The translations under genes and the position numbers were made by a program. The notes under the pieces are model-generated. The model did not search any database. It was not told the DNA's origin and saw only the letters and a list, made by a program, of their open reading frames with translations. 64,000 bases of DNA from Sporocytophaga sp. (GTDB lineage: Bacteria; Bacteroidota; Bacteroidia; Cytophagales; Cytophagaceae), in assembly GCF_017745095.1 (NCBI RefSeq), contig NZ_JAGHZZ010000002.1, positions 310,001 to 374,000 on the forward strand. The letters run 5' to 3'. The first letter of the stretch is position 1. Every line of letters starts with the position of its first letter. Shown piece after piece: positions 9,608 to 19,126 of this stretch.

Positions 9608-9634
9608 TAAAAAAGCCTCTAAAGAGAGGCTTTT
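9608..9634 (-). terminator. Terminator of the kinase/regulator operon
   Basis: AAAAGCCTCT (9611-9620) and AGAGGCTTTT (9625-9634) form a perfect 10-bp stem. Read leftwards it ends in TTTTTTATTT, just after the stop of the response regulator at 9656. Confidence 0.8.
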
Positions 9635-9655
9635 ACAATAATCTTTCTTAGAATA

Positions 9656-10060
9656 TTACAATATCGTTTTTAAATCATCCAGAGCTTCTTCGGAGAGTGG
9701 TTTAGTGATAAAATTGATCACATACTCATTATCGACAATTCTATCGATATCTCTTTTACTATCTGAACTTGAAAGGATAACTATTTTACATTTGTCTTTA
9801 ACCGGATCAGGAAAGTTTTCATATTCAAAAAGGAAAACAAAACCATCAACTATCGGCATGTTAATATCAAGAAAAATCAGATCAGGCAAGACATCAAGGT
9901 TAGATTTATTGGATTCCAAAAATTCCAAAGCACTCTTCCCTGAATTTTTAACAATTATATTTTTTGCAAATCCGGTTAGCTCGATTACTCTTTTATGGAT
10001 AAAATTATCTGTATCATTATCATCTACCAGCATTACAGAATTTACCTGTACCTCTTTCAT
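9656..10060 (-). CDS. Single-domain response regulator (CheY-like receiver)
   Basis: 134 residues made up only of a receiver domain. The acidic pair is D13-D14, the phospho-acceptor is D65 in LIFLDINMP, S/T are at the LSSSD strand (97-99), and K120 is in FITKP. It has no DNA-binding output, so it should signal through protein contacts or phosphotransfer. It is the last gene of a leftward operon, 23 bp after the 909-residue histidine kinase and followed by a terminator. It is therefore the likely target of one or both kinases upstream. Its YENFPDPVKDKCKIVILSSS segment resembles the Rcp1-type regulators that pair with phytochrome-like or PAS kinases in Bacteroidota. Confidence 0.9.
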   Translation of the reverse strand: MKEVQVNSVMLVDDNDTDNFIHKRVIELTGFAKNIIVKNSGKSALEFLESNKSNLDVLPDLIFLDINMPIVDGFVFLFEYENFPDPVKDKCKIVILSSSDSKRDIDRIVDNEYVINFITKPLSEEALDDLKTIL

Positions 10061-10083
10061 AAAATCTAAATATACTTTTACTT

Positions 10084-12813
10084 TTAGTTTATATCATTTA
10101 CCAGATTTGGGATAACAACTTTAAATGAACTTCCTTCATCAAGCTCTGAGGATACATCTATAGACCCTCCGAGTTTTTTCACTGCATTCTTTACAATATA
10201 CAATCCCAATCCGGACCCGTACGAATTTTCTGAAGCTCTGTAAAACATATCAAAAATTTTATTGATATGTAAGGGATCAATTCCGCTCCCATTGTCTTCT
10301 ACAACTATCTCAGCCTTCTCGTAGTCCGTCTTAATTGAAATGTTAATATAGGGAATATTATTTTCAAATCTATGGTATTTTATAGCGTTTGAAATTAAAT
10401 TGTTTACAATGGTACTTAAGCGTGTAAGATCTGAGTAGAAATTTACATTTATATCAACACTCTTATTTATTCTGATTTTTTCAGCATGTTCCATGTACTT
10501 AAGATTGTTTAATGACTCTTCGAGTACTATGCTGAAATCAATAATATTTGCTTCTATATCAAGTCTGGTATTACGTGAAAAAGTGGTAAGGTCTTTTATA
10601 AATGTATCCAGACTATTTACGCTTTTACTCATCATATCAAGATACATATGCTGAGTAGAATCTTTGCTTTCAAGCTTAGCAAGTTTAATAAGTCCCATCA
10701 CTGATCTCAATGGCGCCTTCAGATCATGAGAGGCTTTATAAACAAAGCTATCCAACTCAAAATTTGTATTTATTAGTTCATTTTCGGTATTCTTTCTCTT
10801 GGTAATATCATGGCAGTTAAGAACTATACCCTGGATTACAGGATCACTAAGCAAATTAACTGCAACAATTTCAACGATTTTCGAAGAGCCATTGCGGGTA
10901 AGAATCTTAAGCTCTTCTGCTGTCTGATTCTGGCCTGGGCAAGCAATCGTCTCTGATAAGAATTTAGAAATCTTATCTATTCCTTCATGATCAAAAAGAT
11001 CAAATATAGTCTTGCCCACAAGACTGATATAGGTGTGTCCCAAAATACGGGCTACAGAAACACTCACATAAGATATCTTAAAATCCTCATTAAGGATCAT
11101 TATAATATCGGAGGAGTTTTCAATTAACGCTCTAAACTTTTTCTCATTATCCTGAAGTATTTTTTCCAACTTCTTTCTTGCTGTAATATCTCTTATAATT
11201 CCTTGCAATAATCCTCCATCCAGCCTTGTAGCACTAAGTTCGACCGTAAATTCTGAATTGTCTTTTCTTTTACATACAAGTTCAGTAATAACAGGCTCAT
11301 TATTAAATAAAGCAAAGATGAGTTCCTCTTTTACACTTTTCAGGTCTACCAAGCTTCTAACGTTCAATTTCTGAAACTCCTGATCCGTGTAGCCAAACAT
11401 CTCACAGGCTTTGGCATTTACGCTCAAAATATTTCCTGACTTATCAGTAAGATAAATTCCGTCTGATGCCTGCTCCATAAGCATTTTATACTTACTCTCG
11501 CTTTCTCGTATAGCCTTTTCTGCTTCTTTTAGATCCGTTATATCAATTGAAATACTAAGCACTCCTGGCTTTGTAGCATCTTCGAAATAAAAAGGAATTT
11601 TGATAGTCTGATAGGTATAATTCCTATCAAGGAAAGTAAGAGATTCTTCGGGAATAAATTTCTCTCTCGCATTTTCAATCACCTCTCTGTCATCTTTCAG
11701 CAATTCCACAGATAATATAGGATCTATAAAATCACTGTCTTTTTTACCTACCATTTCTTCCGGAACTACTTCATATCTGTCAGCCACTGTTTTGTTGACA
11801 ATAACAAACCTGCCTTCATTATCTTTTAGGAATATCGGGTGTGGCACTAAATCTATGATCTGATTAAGAATTTTGCGGCTTTCTTCTATTGTCTTTTTAT
11901 CTTTAACTCTTTCAGTAATGTCTGAAATTCTTACCAGCCAGTAAGCTTTTGTACCTACCTGGATTTCAGTGATTGCTTCACTCCCCCAGAAAGTTTGACC
12001 AAAAACTGTTTTAAATTCAAGTTCCTGAACAAGGAAACGATTTTTATCAACCTTCTTTTTTAAGTTATTCCAGGCTCCGGTGCTGTTAGGATACTTCAAA
12101 AGAAAATTAAGATTATTGCCAATCAGATCTCTTCTATCCTGAATCTTAAAAATTGAGATAGCTCTTTCGTTACAATTCAAAATAATAGAACTTGAAGGAT
12201 CCGCAATTAGCATGGCATCCGGAGATTCATTGAAAATGGTATTCAAAAGATTTTCCCGGATTTCAAGTCGCTTTTCTATTTCAAACCTACTGTTAAAGAA
12301 AGTGACGATAGCGACACAAAAAATTCCTATCAGGCTGGTTTTAACAAATATATCAAGATAGGAATCCAGATACAGGAATGCTGATATAAAAAAAGCAATA
12401 AAGATACAAGCCAGGTAGATCTTAAGGTGCAGACGATTCTGAAACGCCAAACAAATAATGACTATCAGTAAAATAAACTCAAGCAGGTAATTCGTTGCGA
12501 AATAATTCCTCCGGATAAGGAACAGAATATAAATGGAATAGGAAAAAATAACCAAATAATTCAAATAGGCTATCTTATCCCTATACTTCCAGATAAAAGA
12601 CAGGACCAAAATGAGAATTAATCCTGAAGAAAGTACAAGCCTGATAGAAAGCGGATCAAATGCCTCCGGGTTTTCCTTTACAAATAAATACCTTAAGAGT
12701 AAAGTAAAAGCAGTTGTAAGGAATAAAATAATCCTATAAACAGAAATATCCGACTTTCTGCTTTTTATATTTCGTTCGTCTTTTGCAGTTAATATCAGAT
12801 CTGCAATTTCCAT
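10084..12813 (-). CDS. Membrane PAS sensor histidine kinase
   Basis: 909 residues. Five or six transmembrane helices lie at about 26-172, then four PAS domains (about 188-302, 312-428, 438-548, 556-672). The HisKA motif SHDLKAPLRS carries the phospho-accepting H696. The HATPase domain has an N-box NLISNAIKYH near 805, a G1 box DNGSG at 840-844 and a G2 box GSGLGL near 866-871. It autophosphorylates on His in response to an unknown signal. It sits 25 bp after a 1241-residue kinase and 23 bp before the lone receiver. The kinase core is very close to that of the upstream neighbour, which points to tandem duplication. Confidence 0.92.
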   Translation of the reverse strand: MEIADLILTAKDERNIKSRKSDISVYRIILFLTTAFTLLLRYLFVKENPEAFDPLSIRLVLSSGLILILVLSFIWKYRDKIAYLNYLVIFSYSIYILFLIRRNYFATNYLLEFILLIVIICLAFQNRLHLKIYLACIFIAFFISAFLYLDSYLDIFVKTSLIGIFCVAIVTFFNSRFEIEKRLEIRENLLNTIFNESPDAMLIADPSSSIILNCNERAISIFKIQDRRDLIGNNLNFLLKYPNSTGAWNNLKKKVDKNRFLVQELEFKTVFGQTFWGSEAITEIQVGTKAYWLVRISDITERVKDKKTIEESRKILNQIIDLVPHPIFLKDNEGRFVIVNKTVADRYEVVPEEMVGKKDSDFIDPILSVELLKDDREVIENAREKFIPEESLTFLDRNYTYQTIKIPFYFEDATKPGVLSISIDITDLKEAEKAIRESESKYKMLMEQASDGIYLTDKSGNILSVNAKACEMFGYTDQEFQKLNVRSLVDLKSVKEELIFALFNNEPVITELVCKRKDNSEFTVELSATRLDGGLLQGIIRDITARKKLEKILQDNEKKFRALIENSSDIIMILNEDFKISYVSVSVARILGHTYISLVGKTIFDLFDHEGIDKISKFLSETIACPGQNQTAEELKILTRNGSSKIVEIVAVNLLSDPVIQGIVLNCHDITKRKNTENELINTNFELDSFVYKASHDLKAPLRSVMGLIKLAKLESKDSTQHMYLDMMSKSVNSLDTFIKDLTTFSRNTRLDIEANIIDFSIVLEESLNNLKYMEHAEKIRINKSVDINVNFYSDLTRLSTIVNNLISNAIKYHRFENNIPYINISIKTDYEKAEIVVEDNGSGIDPLHINKIFDMFYRASENSYGSGLGLYIVKNAVKKLGGSIDVSSELDEGSSFKVVIPNLVNDIN

Positions 12814-12838
12814 CCTATTCTAAAAACTTAAAATAATA

Positions 12839-15800
12839 CTAATAATAATTATTATTTTCCAAATTAGGAAGATTTAAGCGGAATGTTGTGCCTTTTCCAA
12901 ATTGGGAAAAAACTTCAATTTTCCCATTTAATTTTTCAACAACCTGTTTTGTAATATAAAGACCTAATCCTGAGCCATAAGAGTCTTGAGAAGCTCTAAA
13001 AAACATATTAAATACTTTATTCAAATATTCTTCCCGAATACCTCTTCCATTATCCGTGATTGAAATTTCAGCTCTATCCGGAAAGGTTGTTACCGATAAT
13101 TCTACAAAAGGTTTTACACTCTTATGGTTTTGATATTTAATCGCATTACTTAACAGATTCTGAAAAATAATAGCGATTCTTCTTGAATCTGAATAAAAAG
13201 GCACATTTGTCATAAAATTTTTCCTCATATCTATCTCCTCTGCCTTTTCCATATATTTCAGATTCTCTATACAATCTGCAATTGTGGCATTAAAATCAAT
13301 TTTTTCAACTTCAATTTCAGTCCTGCTGTTTCGAGAAAAATCTGTTAAATCAGAAATAAAGAAATCCAGTTTATCTATACTTTTCTCAGCCAATTTAAGA
13401 TAATAATTTCTTTGATCTTCATTCTCTTCAAATTTCACAAGTGAAATAAGGCCTAACACAGATCTTAGAGGTGCTCTGAGATCATGGGATGCCCTGTAAA
13501 CGAAGCTATCAAGTTCAAAATTGGCCTGAATAATGGCATTTTCCGATTTTTTTCTTTGTGTAATATCTCTGGCAAACACACTAGCCCCACTGATACCATC
13601 TTTATCTGAATAAATCGGATTAAAATTGATTTCGAATGAAAGGAAATCACCCGGTATTTGCAATTCCACTGCAAAACGCTCTCCTTTCAAAGCCCTTGTA
13701 TGTTGTTCCTTCCAATAATCTCGTACTTGTACAGGAAATATATCAGATAATTTATCACCAACCCGGGCTTCATAATGAAAATATTTTCTTACAAATGCCT
13801 GAAATGCATTGTTCATTGTTGTGAAATGATACTGAGTATTTACAGACCAGACTATATCACTTGTATTCTCAATGAGCGCTGTAAGCCTTGCCTGATTTTC
13901 TCTTAATGCGTCTTCTGCTCTTTTCCTATTAGTTATAACGGTAATATTCAGAAGCACATTCAAGGGTTTCCCTCCTGGATCTCTTTCTATTATTACATGA
14001 CGATTGTTTATCCATTCGTAATAACCATTTTTGTGACGCAACCGATACTCTATTGAAGCACTATCAACCCCTTTAGATTTGAGGTACTTGTTCCAATGCC
14101 GGGCAACTTTATTCACATCATCAGGATGGACAATTTTTTCCCAAGCATCAGAATATATAAGATCTTCAGAGGAAAATCCGAGAATTTTGTCTCTGTTAAA
14201 ATATTTAATTTTCCTTTCTTCAAGGTTTATAATGTATATGATATCCGGGGAATTTTCCGCAAGACTTCTGAATTTCCCCTCACTTGATAATAAAGCAGAA
14301 ATATTCCTGTCTCTTTCAAATTCTGCCAGCAGACGTAAAGACAAAAGATTTAATATTATTTCAAGAAAAGGTAGATTTAAAAATTTCCCTTTTCTCATTA
14401 ATAAAATAACTCCGATCAAATTACCGGAACTTTCTATTAAAGGTAATGCACAAAGATTTTGAATACCCGTACTATAGATTTCAGGAAATTCTTTTAATTC
14501 CTCATCATAATGAAAGAATGATGTTTCACTAAATACTTTCAACCAGAAAGGATTCTTTAAGTCATTTGAAATCGGGAATTCTGGTTGTGCTCCCCATTGA
14601 CCTTTGATTATAATGTCAACATCCTCTCTCTCAACGAACAAAACCTGATCAGCTGCAAAATGCTTTCCTAGGTGTTCTGCAAGTGATGCATAAAAAGCGT
14701 TAGAGTTATTATCTTCAATGCCCTTCGAGACTTCCAGCAGAGATTCTTCCGAAATAATTCTTTCAGAAACATCATTTAATATCCCAATAAAATTTGTTAA
14801 AGTCCCATCTTTATTAAAGACTGGAGAGATAGATAATTCTTTATAGAATACTGTTCCGTCTTTTTTATAGCTTTTTACAACCGTTTTTACCGGTGCATTT
14901 TTGTCTTCGGTTATCCTTTTCAGCTCTTCCTGATTAGGATTCAGCCCCAGAAGCAATTCACTATTCCTACCCACCACTTCATAAATCGAATAACCTGTAA
15001 TTGTCTCAATAGCTGTGTTTGCATAGATGACTGGATTATCAACCTGTAAAAAATCTGTTATGATAACACCGTTTTTACTATTGTCTATAGCCCTTTCAAG
15101 TAATAAGAGATATTCTTCTCTACTCTTTGATTCTGATACATCCCGCATGTTCACTACAATTCCATGAACATATGGATCATCAGTCAAATTATTGAATATG
15201 CAATCTACATATACTGTTTTCCCGCTTTCAGAAATGAATCGATGCTCAATAGAGACCTGAAGTTTGTTAGATAAAATGTCTTCAAACTTTTCAGTAAAGT
15301 TTTCCTTTTCTTCGGGATGAATAAATGACAAATATTTTTTACCACTTAATTCTCCTGCATCCATCTGTATGATTCTTCTGCTGGAGGGACTTGAGTACTT
15401 TATAATCCCAAATTCATCCAAAACCATTATGAGGTCTGATGAATTAATAAATAAAGAACGGAACCTGGCTTCTTTTTCTTCAAGAACAACTTGTGATCTT
15501 TTTCTTTCTGTAATGTCCGTTATTTTAATACAAATTCCTTGTACTACATCATTTTCAAAAACAGGAAAATAATTGACTTCTACCCAGCTTAATTCATTCT
15601 TTGCCGAAGAAAGATTATACTCCTTTTCTAATGTTAATCCCTTTTTTACTTCTTCAAAAAAAGGAATAGAAAAAAGCGACAGCCCCTTCCTTCCTAGGTC
15701 TTCAAGAGATGTACCAATTGCAACTTTAGTCTTGAGTAAATCTTCAACCCATTCAAAGGCTTTGGTATTGGCAGTTATTATTTTAGCATGAAGGTCGAAC

Positions 15801-16564
15801 AGAAATATAAACTGATTACTATTTTCAAAAATTGCATTAAGGCTAGCAGCTGAAGAACGATAAGCTTTTCCCGTATTTGTCCTTTCGGTAGCATCTTCAA
15901 ATACAGCAAGATGTATACCCGGAAGAAAATCTGCTACTCCTCTGAACTGTATATATCTGACTTCTTCTTTGCTGACTTTATATTTATAAAATCCATCAAT
16001 GAATTTATTCTTCATAAATCCATTCCAGTAGCTGTTTTGATCTTCAACAGTCTGGTGAGGAAAAAGATGCTTAATATTACTATTCCTTATTGTATCTATA
16101 GATAAATTATAGATTCTTGCCGCGGCTGGGTTTGCTTCGAGTATTATACCATCATTTCCTATTAAAAAAATTCCTTCCAAAACTGAATCAAAAAGTTTGT
16201 TAAATGCCCCTTTCAGGAACCCTCCCTGTTTTTCATTCAGCCAGAAGTGAAGCATTTGATCATCGCCAGATTTGTCATAGATGAGTTCACACTCATAAAA
16301 CATACCTCGCTTTCCGTATAGCGTGATAAGCACGCGGGAAGGGCTGTCCAGCAAAGTATTAAAAGAAGATATTGATTTTAAATCCTGAGAAAAAACTTCA
16401 AGGGCACTATCTTCCTTGGCCGCAAAGTAGTCTTCTCCAAACAGATCTTTTGCCTTTCTGTTAAGGTAGACTACTGAAAAAGTCCTGTCTGTAATAATTA
16501 GTGGAACAGGAGCAGATTCAAGGACAGAGGTTAAACCTTTTTTATCTAGATTTTTGATATTCAA
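12839..16564 (-). CDS. Soluble multi-PAS/GAF sensor histidine kinase
   Basis: 1241 residues with no membrane helix. About five PAS-like domains (10-110, 120-225, 240-355, 363-480, 485-600) are followed by a GAF domain (about 608-750) and two more PAS domains (760-880, 888-1005). The HisKA motif SHDLRAPLRS carries H1027. The HATPase domain has NLLSNAIKYQ, DNGRG (1171-1175) and GSGLGL. The start is a TTG at 16564; the frame upstream of it holds no ATG before a stop, and the next Met is far inside. It is the first gene of the three-gene cassette and probably a cytoplasmic sensor of small ligands or redox state (inference). Confidence 0.9.
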   Translation of the reverse strand: MNIKNLDKKGLTSVLESAPVPLIITDRTFSVVYLNRKAKDLFGEDYFAAKEDSALEVFSQDLKSISSFNTLLDSPSRVLITLYGKRGMFYECELIYDKSGDDQMLHFWLNEKQGGFLKGAFNKLFDSVLEGIFLIGNDGIILEANPAAARIYNLSIDTIRNSNIKHLFPHQTVEDQNSYWNGFMKNKFIDGFYKYKVSKEEVRYIQFRGVADFLPGIHLAVFEDATERTNTGKAYRSSAASLNAIFENSNQFIFLFDLHAKIITANTKAFEWVEDLLKTKVAIGTSLEDLGRKGLSLFSIPFFEEVKKGLTLEKEYNLSSAKNELSWVEVNYFPVFENDVVQGICIKITDITERKRSQVVLEEKEARFRSLFINSSDLIMVLDEFGIIKYSSPSSRRIIQMDAGELSGKKYLSFIHPEEKENFTEKFEDILSNKLQVSIEHRFISESGKTVYVDCIFNNLTDDPYVHGIVVNMRDVSESKSREEYLLLLERAIDNSKNGVIITDFLQVDNPVIYANTAIETITGYSIYEVVGRNSELLLGLNPNQEELKRITEDKNAPVKTVVKSYKKDGTVFYKELSISPVFNKDGTLTNFIGILNDVSERIISEESLLEVSKGIEDNNSNAFYASLAEHLGKHFAADQVLFVEREDVDIIIKGQWGAQPEFPISNDLKNPFWLKVFSETSFFHYDEELKEFPEIYSTGIQNLCALPLIESSGNLIGVILLMRKGKFLNLPFLEIILNLLSLRLLAEFERDRNISALLSSEGKFRSLAENSPDIIYIINLEERKIKYFNRDKILGFSSEDLIYSDAWEKIVHPDDVNKVARHWNKYLKSKGVDSASIEYRLRHKNGYYEWINNRHVIIERDPGGKPLNVLLNITVITNRKRAEDALRENQARLTALIENTSDIVWSVNTQYHFTTMNNAFQAFVRKYFHYEARVGDKLSDIFPVQVRDYWKEQHTRALKGERFAVELQIPGDFLSFEINFNPIYSDKDGISGASVFARDITQRKKSENAIIQANFELDSFVYRASHDLRAPLRSVLGLISLVKFEENEDQRNYYLKLAEKSIDKLDFFISDLTDFSRNSRTEIEVEKIDFNATIADCIENLKYMEKAEEIDMRKNFMTNVPFYSDSRRIAIIFQNLLSNAIKYQNHKSVKPFVELSVTTFPDRAEISITDNGRGIREEYLNKVFNMFFRASQDSYGSGLGLYITKQVVEKLNGKIEVFSQFGKGTTFRLNLPNLENNNYY

Positions 16565-16630
16565 GCTTCTTAATGAATCTTAAATCTAGAGAATTTGTAC
16601 AAAACCTGCTGTTGAAGTTAAGTCAAAATA

Positions 16631-18484
16631 TTACTTAACCTTCAAAATTTTCAATTCCTCACCAATTGAAACCGCATTATTAGTTTTGCTATTCCACTCT
16701 TGAATTTCCCTTACAGAAACACTATATTTTCTTGAAATACTGTAAAGTGTTTCTCCTTTCTCTACTTTATGAATGAAAAAATTACCTGAACCTTTGATTT
16801 CTGTATTTCCAGTTTTACGACCAGTATTGATCTCTCTGATTTTTAATTGATATCCTGGCTTTAACCCACCTTCAAGGTAGTTAAAATATTTGAGAGAATC
16901 AACAGTCGTTGAATACATTTTAGAGATTCCATATAAAGTTTGACCTGGCTCTACTATATGAATCTGATAATTTTTCTCCGTATCCAGATCGGTCGTTTTT
17001 ATATAACTTTCTGTAAATATAGATTCCTCTTTGGGTTCAGGAACCTGATTTTTAATCTCAGGCTTCACCTCAGGCTTTGCATCCACAACCTTCACCTCCG
17101 GCTTTTCTTCAGTTCTTACATCTTTGTTTATCCCAGTATTATCAACCGTAGGCTTTATTGTCTCAGGAGCCTTTTCAATAACAACAGGCTTAATTTCAAT
17201 AGCTGTATCTTTAGGACGTCTTTTTTTCAGCCATAACACTCGCCCAGGTTTGAGGCCATTTTCAGACAGCTTCATTCTATTTTTCCGTTTAATATCATTG
17301 ACTCTTATTCCATATTGATCGGAAACATCCTGCAGGGTTTCTCCTGGCTTAACAGTATGAAACATGACAATAGCTCTACTTCTTTTAGGTTCTAGGTAGT
17401 ATATCTTTCCACCTTTTACCTTGTCAAACGTATTCAAATCGTTATAGTCCAATAGCTGATGGGTTGTGATTCCACCCTGAAAGGCTAACTTGGCAAATGA
17501 ATCTCCTTCTTTGGCCTTGATAACCTTAAGTCCGTTGATCTCTGATAAGATTGCAATCTCACCTACTGGTATGTTAGGAACAACTTCTTCCTGTTTTCTT
17601 CTGAATATTCTCCATCCTCCTCTTCTTTCTGCATCATCACTTTTCTTTTCATTTTGAGAAGCAATCAAAGCTTCCTGATCAGCTTTGGAAAGCAATACAA
17701 CTACATAGGGTTTGTCGTCAGGTATTCTTTTGCATAAAACCCATTTATTATGGTTTAAAACATCCTCTTTCGCAATGCTTGTTTCATCCGCAATTTCTTC
17801 AAGCGACTTACGATGACAATTGGTATATTCCACAAACTTGAATGAAGGTTTGATATTTTTACCAACCTTGTCTTGATAAGCTATTTTATGAGCAAGAAAT
17901 GTTCTGAAATACCAGTGGATATCACTGTCAATTTCCATTTTACGACTTCCTATGTATTTTTTATCAATATGAGACTTGACCCCACCCAGTCCGGTATTGT
18001 AGGCCACTAAAGCATACACCCAGTTATCCAGTGTCGCATTGTGTCGTTTTATATAGGTAGCTGCTCCTCTGCTTGCTGAAATAATATTCATTCTTTCATC
18101 TATATCCCGATCCACTCTTAAGCCTACTTCAATAGCTGTTTCCTTTTTAAATTGCCAATACCCAACAGCATTGGATGAAGAAACTGCATCAGGTAGCAGA
18201 CTGCTTTCCTGTATGGCCAAATATTTAAAATCGTCAGGAAATCCTTCCTCTTTAAATACTTTTTCTACCAAAGGAAAATATAGATCAGCCCTATCTACTT
18301 TAATCTGTAAATATTTAGGAGTTCTACAGATACCATCTACTTCCGATTGTATAGTCTTTCTAGCCTTATCCGTAAGTCTCAGCTCCATATCGGCGAAATA
18401 AATTTTTTCTGGCACTTCAGGTATCTGACCAAGTACAAGCTGATGAATAAAAATTAACCAGACAAACAATCCTTTTTTTATCAT
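16631..18484 (-). CDS. MltD-like lytic transglycosylase with LysM repeats
   Basis: 617 residues with a signal peptide (1-20, ending VLG before Q). The GH23/SLT domain spans about 60-200. The catalytic Glu is E93 in AIQESSL, followed by the GYWQFKKETA and ALVAYNTGLGGV motifs typical of MltD. Four LysM modules follow at about 321-364, 374-420, 507-550 and 570-616, with an acidic Pro/Lys/Glu linker between the second and third. It cleaves peptidoglycan glycan strands with formation of 1,6-anhydro ends. Its ATG overlaps the stop of the O-methyltransferase gene upstream by four bases (ATGA), so the two are translationally coupled. Confidence 0.92.
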   Translation of the reverse strand: MIKKGLFVWLIFIHQLVLGQIPEVPEKIYFADMELRLTDKARKTIQSEVDGICRTPKYLQIKVDRADLYFPLVEKVFKEEGFPDDFKYLAIQESSLLPDAVSSSNAVGYWQFKKETAIEVGLRVDRDIDERMNIISASRGAATYIKRHNATLDNWVYALVAYNTGLGGVKSHIDKKYIGSRKMEIDSDIHWYFRTFLAHKIAYQDKVGKNIKPSFKFVEYTNCHRKSLEEIADETSIAKEDVLNHNKWVLCKRIPDDKPYVVVLLSKADQEALIASQNEKKSDDAERRGGWRIFRRKQEEVVPNIPVGEIAILSEINGLKVIKAKEGDSFAKLAFQGGITTHQLLDYNDLNTFDKVKGGKIYYLEPKRSRAIVMFHTVKPGETLQDVSDQYGIRVNDIKRKNRMKLSENGLKPGRVLWLKKRRPKDTAIEIKPVVIEKAPETIKPTVDNTGINKDVRTEEKPEVKVVDAKPEVKPEIKNQVPEPKEESIFTESYIKTTDLDTEKNYQIHIVEPGQTLYGISKMYSTTVDSLKYFNYLEGGLKPGYQLKIREINTGRKTGNTEIKGSGNFFIHKVEKGETLYSISRKYSVSVREIQEWNSKTNNAVSIGEELKILKVK

Positions 18485-19122
18485 TTTTTTCTTATCAATA
18501 AAAGTCCATCTCTTATAGGGAGCATTACATTTTCAACCCTGTCATCATTCTGAACCATGTCGTTAAAATCCATCAATGCTTTCGTATCTTTGTCCATCTT
18601 CGGGATATCTTTAAATACCTTGCCACTCCAAAGCACATTATCTGCTAATATATATCCACCTTGCTTGACCTTGTCAAATACCAGATCATAGTAATTCTGA
18701 TAATTGATTTTATCAGCATCAATAAATACAAGGTCAAATTGCATCTCAAGCTCTGGAATTATCTCAAGAGCATTTCCTATTCTTTGTTCTATCTGCTTTC
18801 CCCTATCTGACTTTTCAATGAAACTACGTGCAAAAGATTCTATTTCTTCATTAACATCTATTGTAATGAGTTTCCCTTCAGGAGGTAATCCTTCGGCAAG
18901 GCATATAGCTGAATACCCAGTAAAGGTGCCTATTTCAAGCACAATAAGGGGCTTGATCATATGAGAAATCATTGAAAGAAACCGCCCCTGAATATGCCCG
19001 GAAACCATCCTTGGCATTAAAATCTTGGCATGCGTTTCCCTGTCAAGTCTCTTTAGTAATTCTGACTCAGGAGTAGAATGCTGCTCTACATATTGCTCCA
19101 GATCTTTAGAAATAAATTCCAT
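18481..19122 (-). CDS. SAM-dependent O-methyltransferase (family 3, CCoAOMT-like)
   Basis: 213 residues from the ATG at 19122. A longer frame back to 19236 would overlap the upstream peptidase by over 100 bases and lacks family similarity. The SAM-binding motif LEIGTFTGYSAICLAEGLP is clear, followed by the TIDVNEE acidic loop, the DLVFIDADK motif (metal/SAM Asp residues) and YILADNVLWSGKV. These are the hallmarks of the metal-dependent catechol/caffeoyl-CoA-type O-methyltransferases. The natural substrate is unknown. It starts four bases after the M16 peptidase stop and overlaps the transglycosylase start, so it is in an operon with both. Confidence 0.9.
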   Translation of the reverse strand: MEFISKDLEQYVEQHSTPESELLKRLDRETHAKILMPRMVSGHIQGRFLSMISHMIKPLIVLEIGTFTGYSAICLAEGLPPEGKLITIDVNEEIESFARSFIEKSDRGKQIEQRIGNALEIIPELEMQFDLVFIDADKINYQNYYDLVFDKVKQGGYILADNVLWSGKVFKDIPKMDKDTKALMDFNDMVQNDDRVENVMLPIRDGLLLIRKK

Positions 19123-19126
19123 TATT

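Noticed and set aside
9444-9641. 65-residue frame across the end of icd
   Set aside because: It overlaps icd in another frame and crosses two terminators.
12838-12856. AATAATAATTATTATT-type symmetric sequence at the kinase 3' end
   Set aside because: Simple A/T repeat, partly coding; too AT-rich to call a hairpin.
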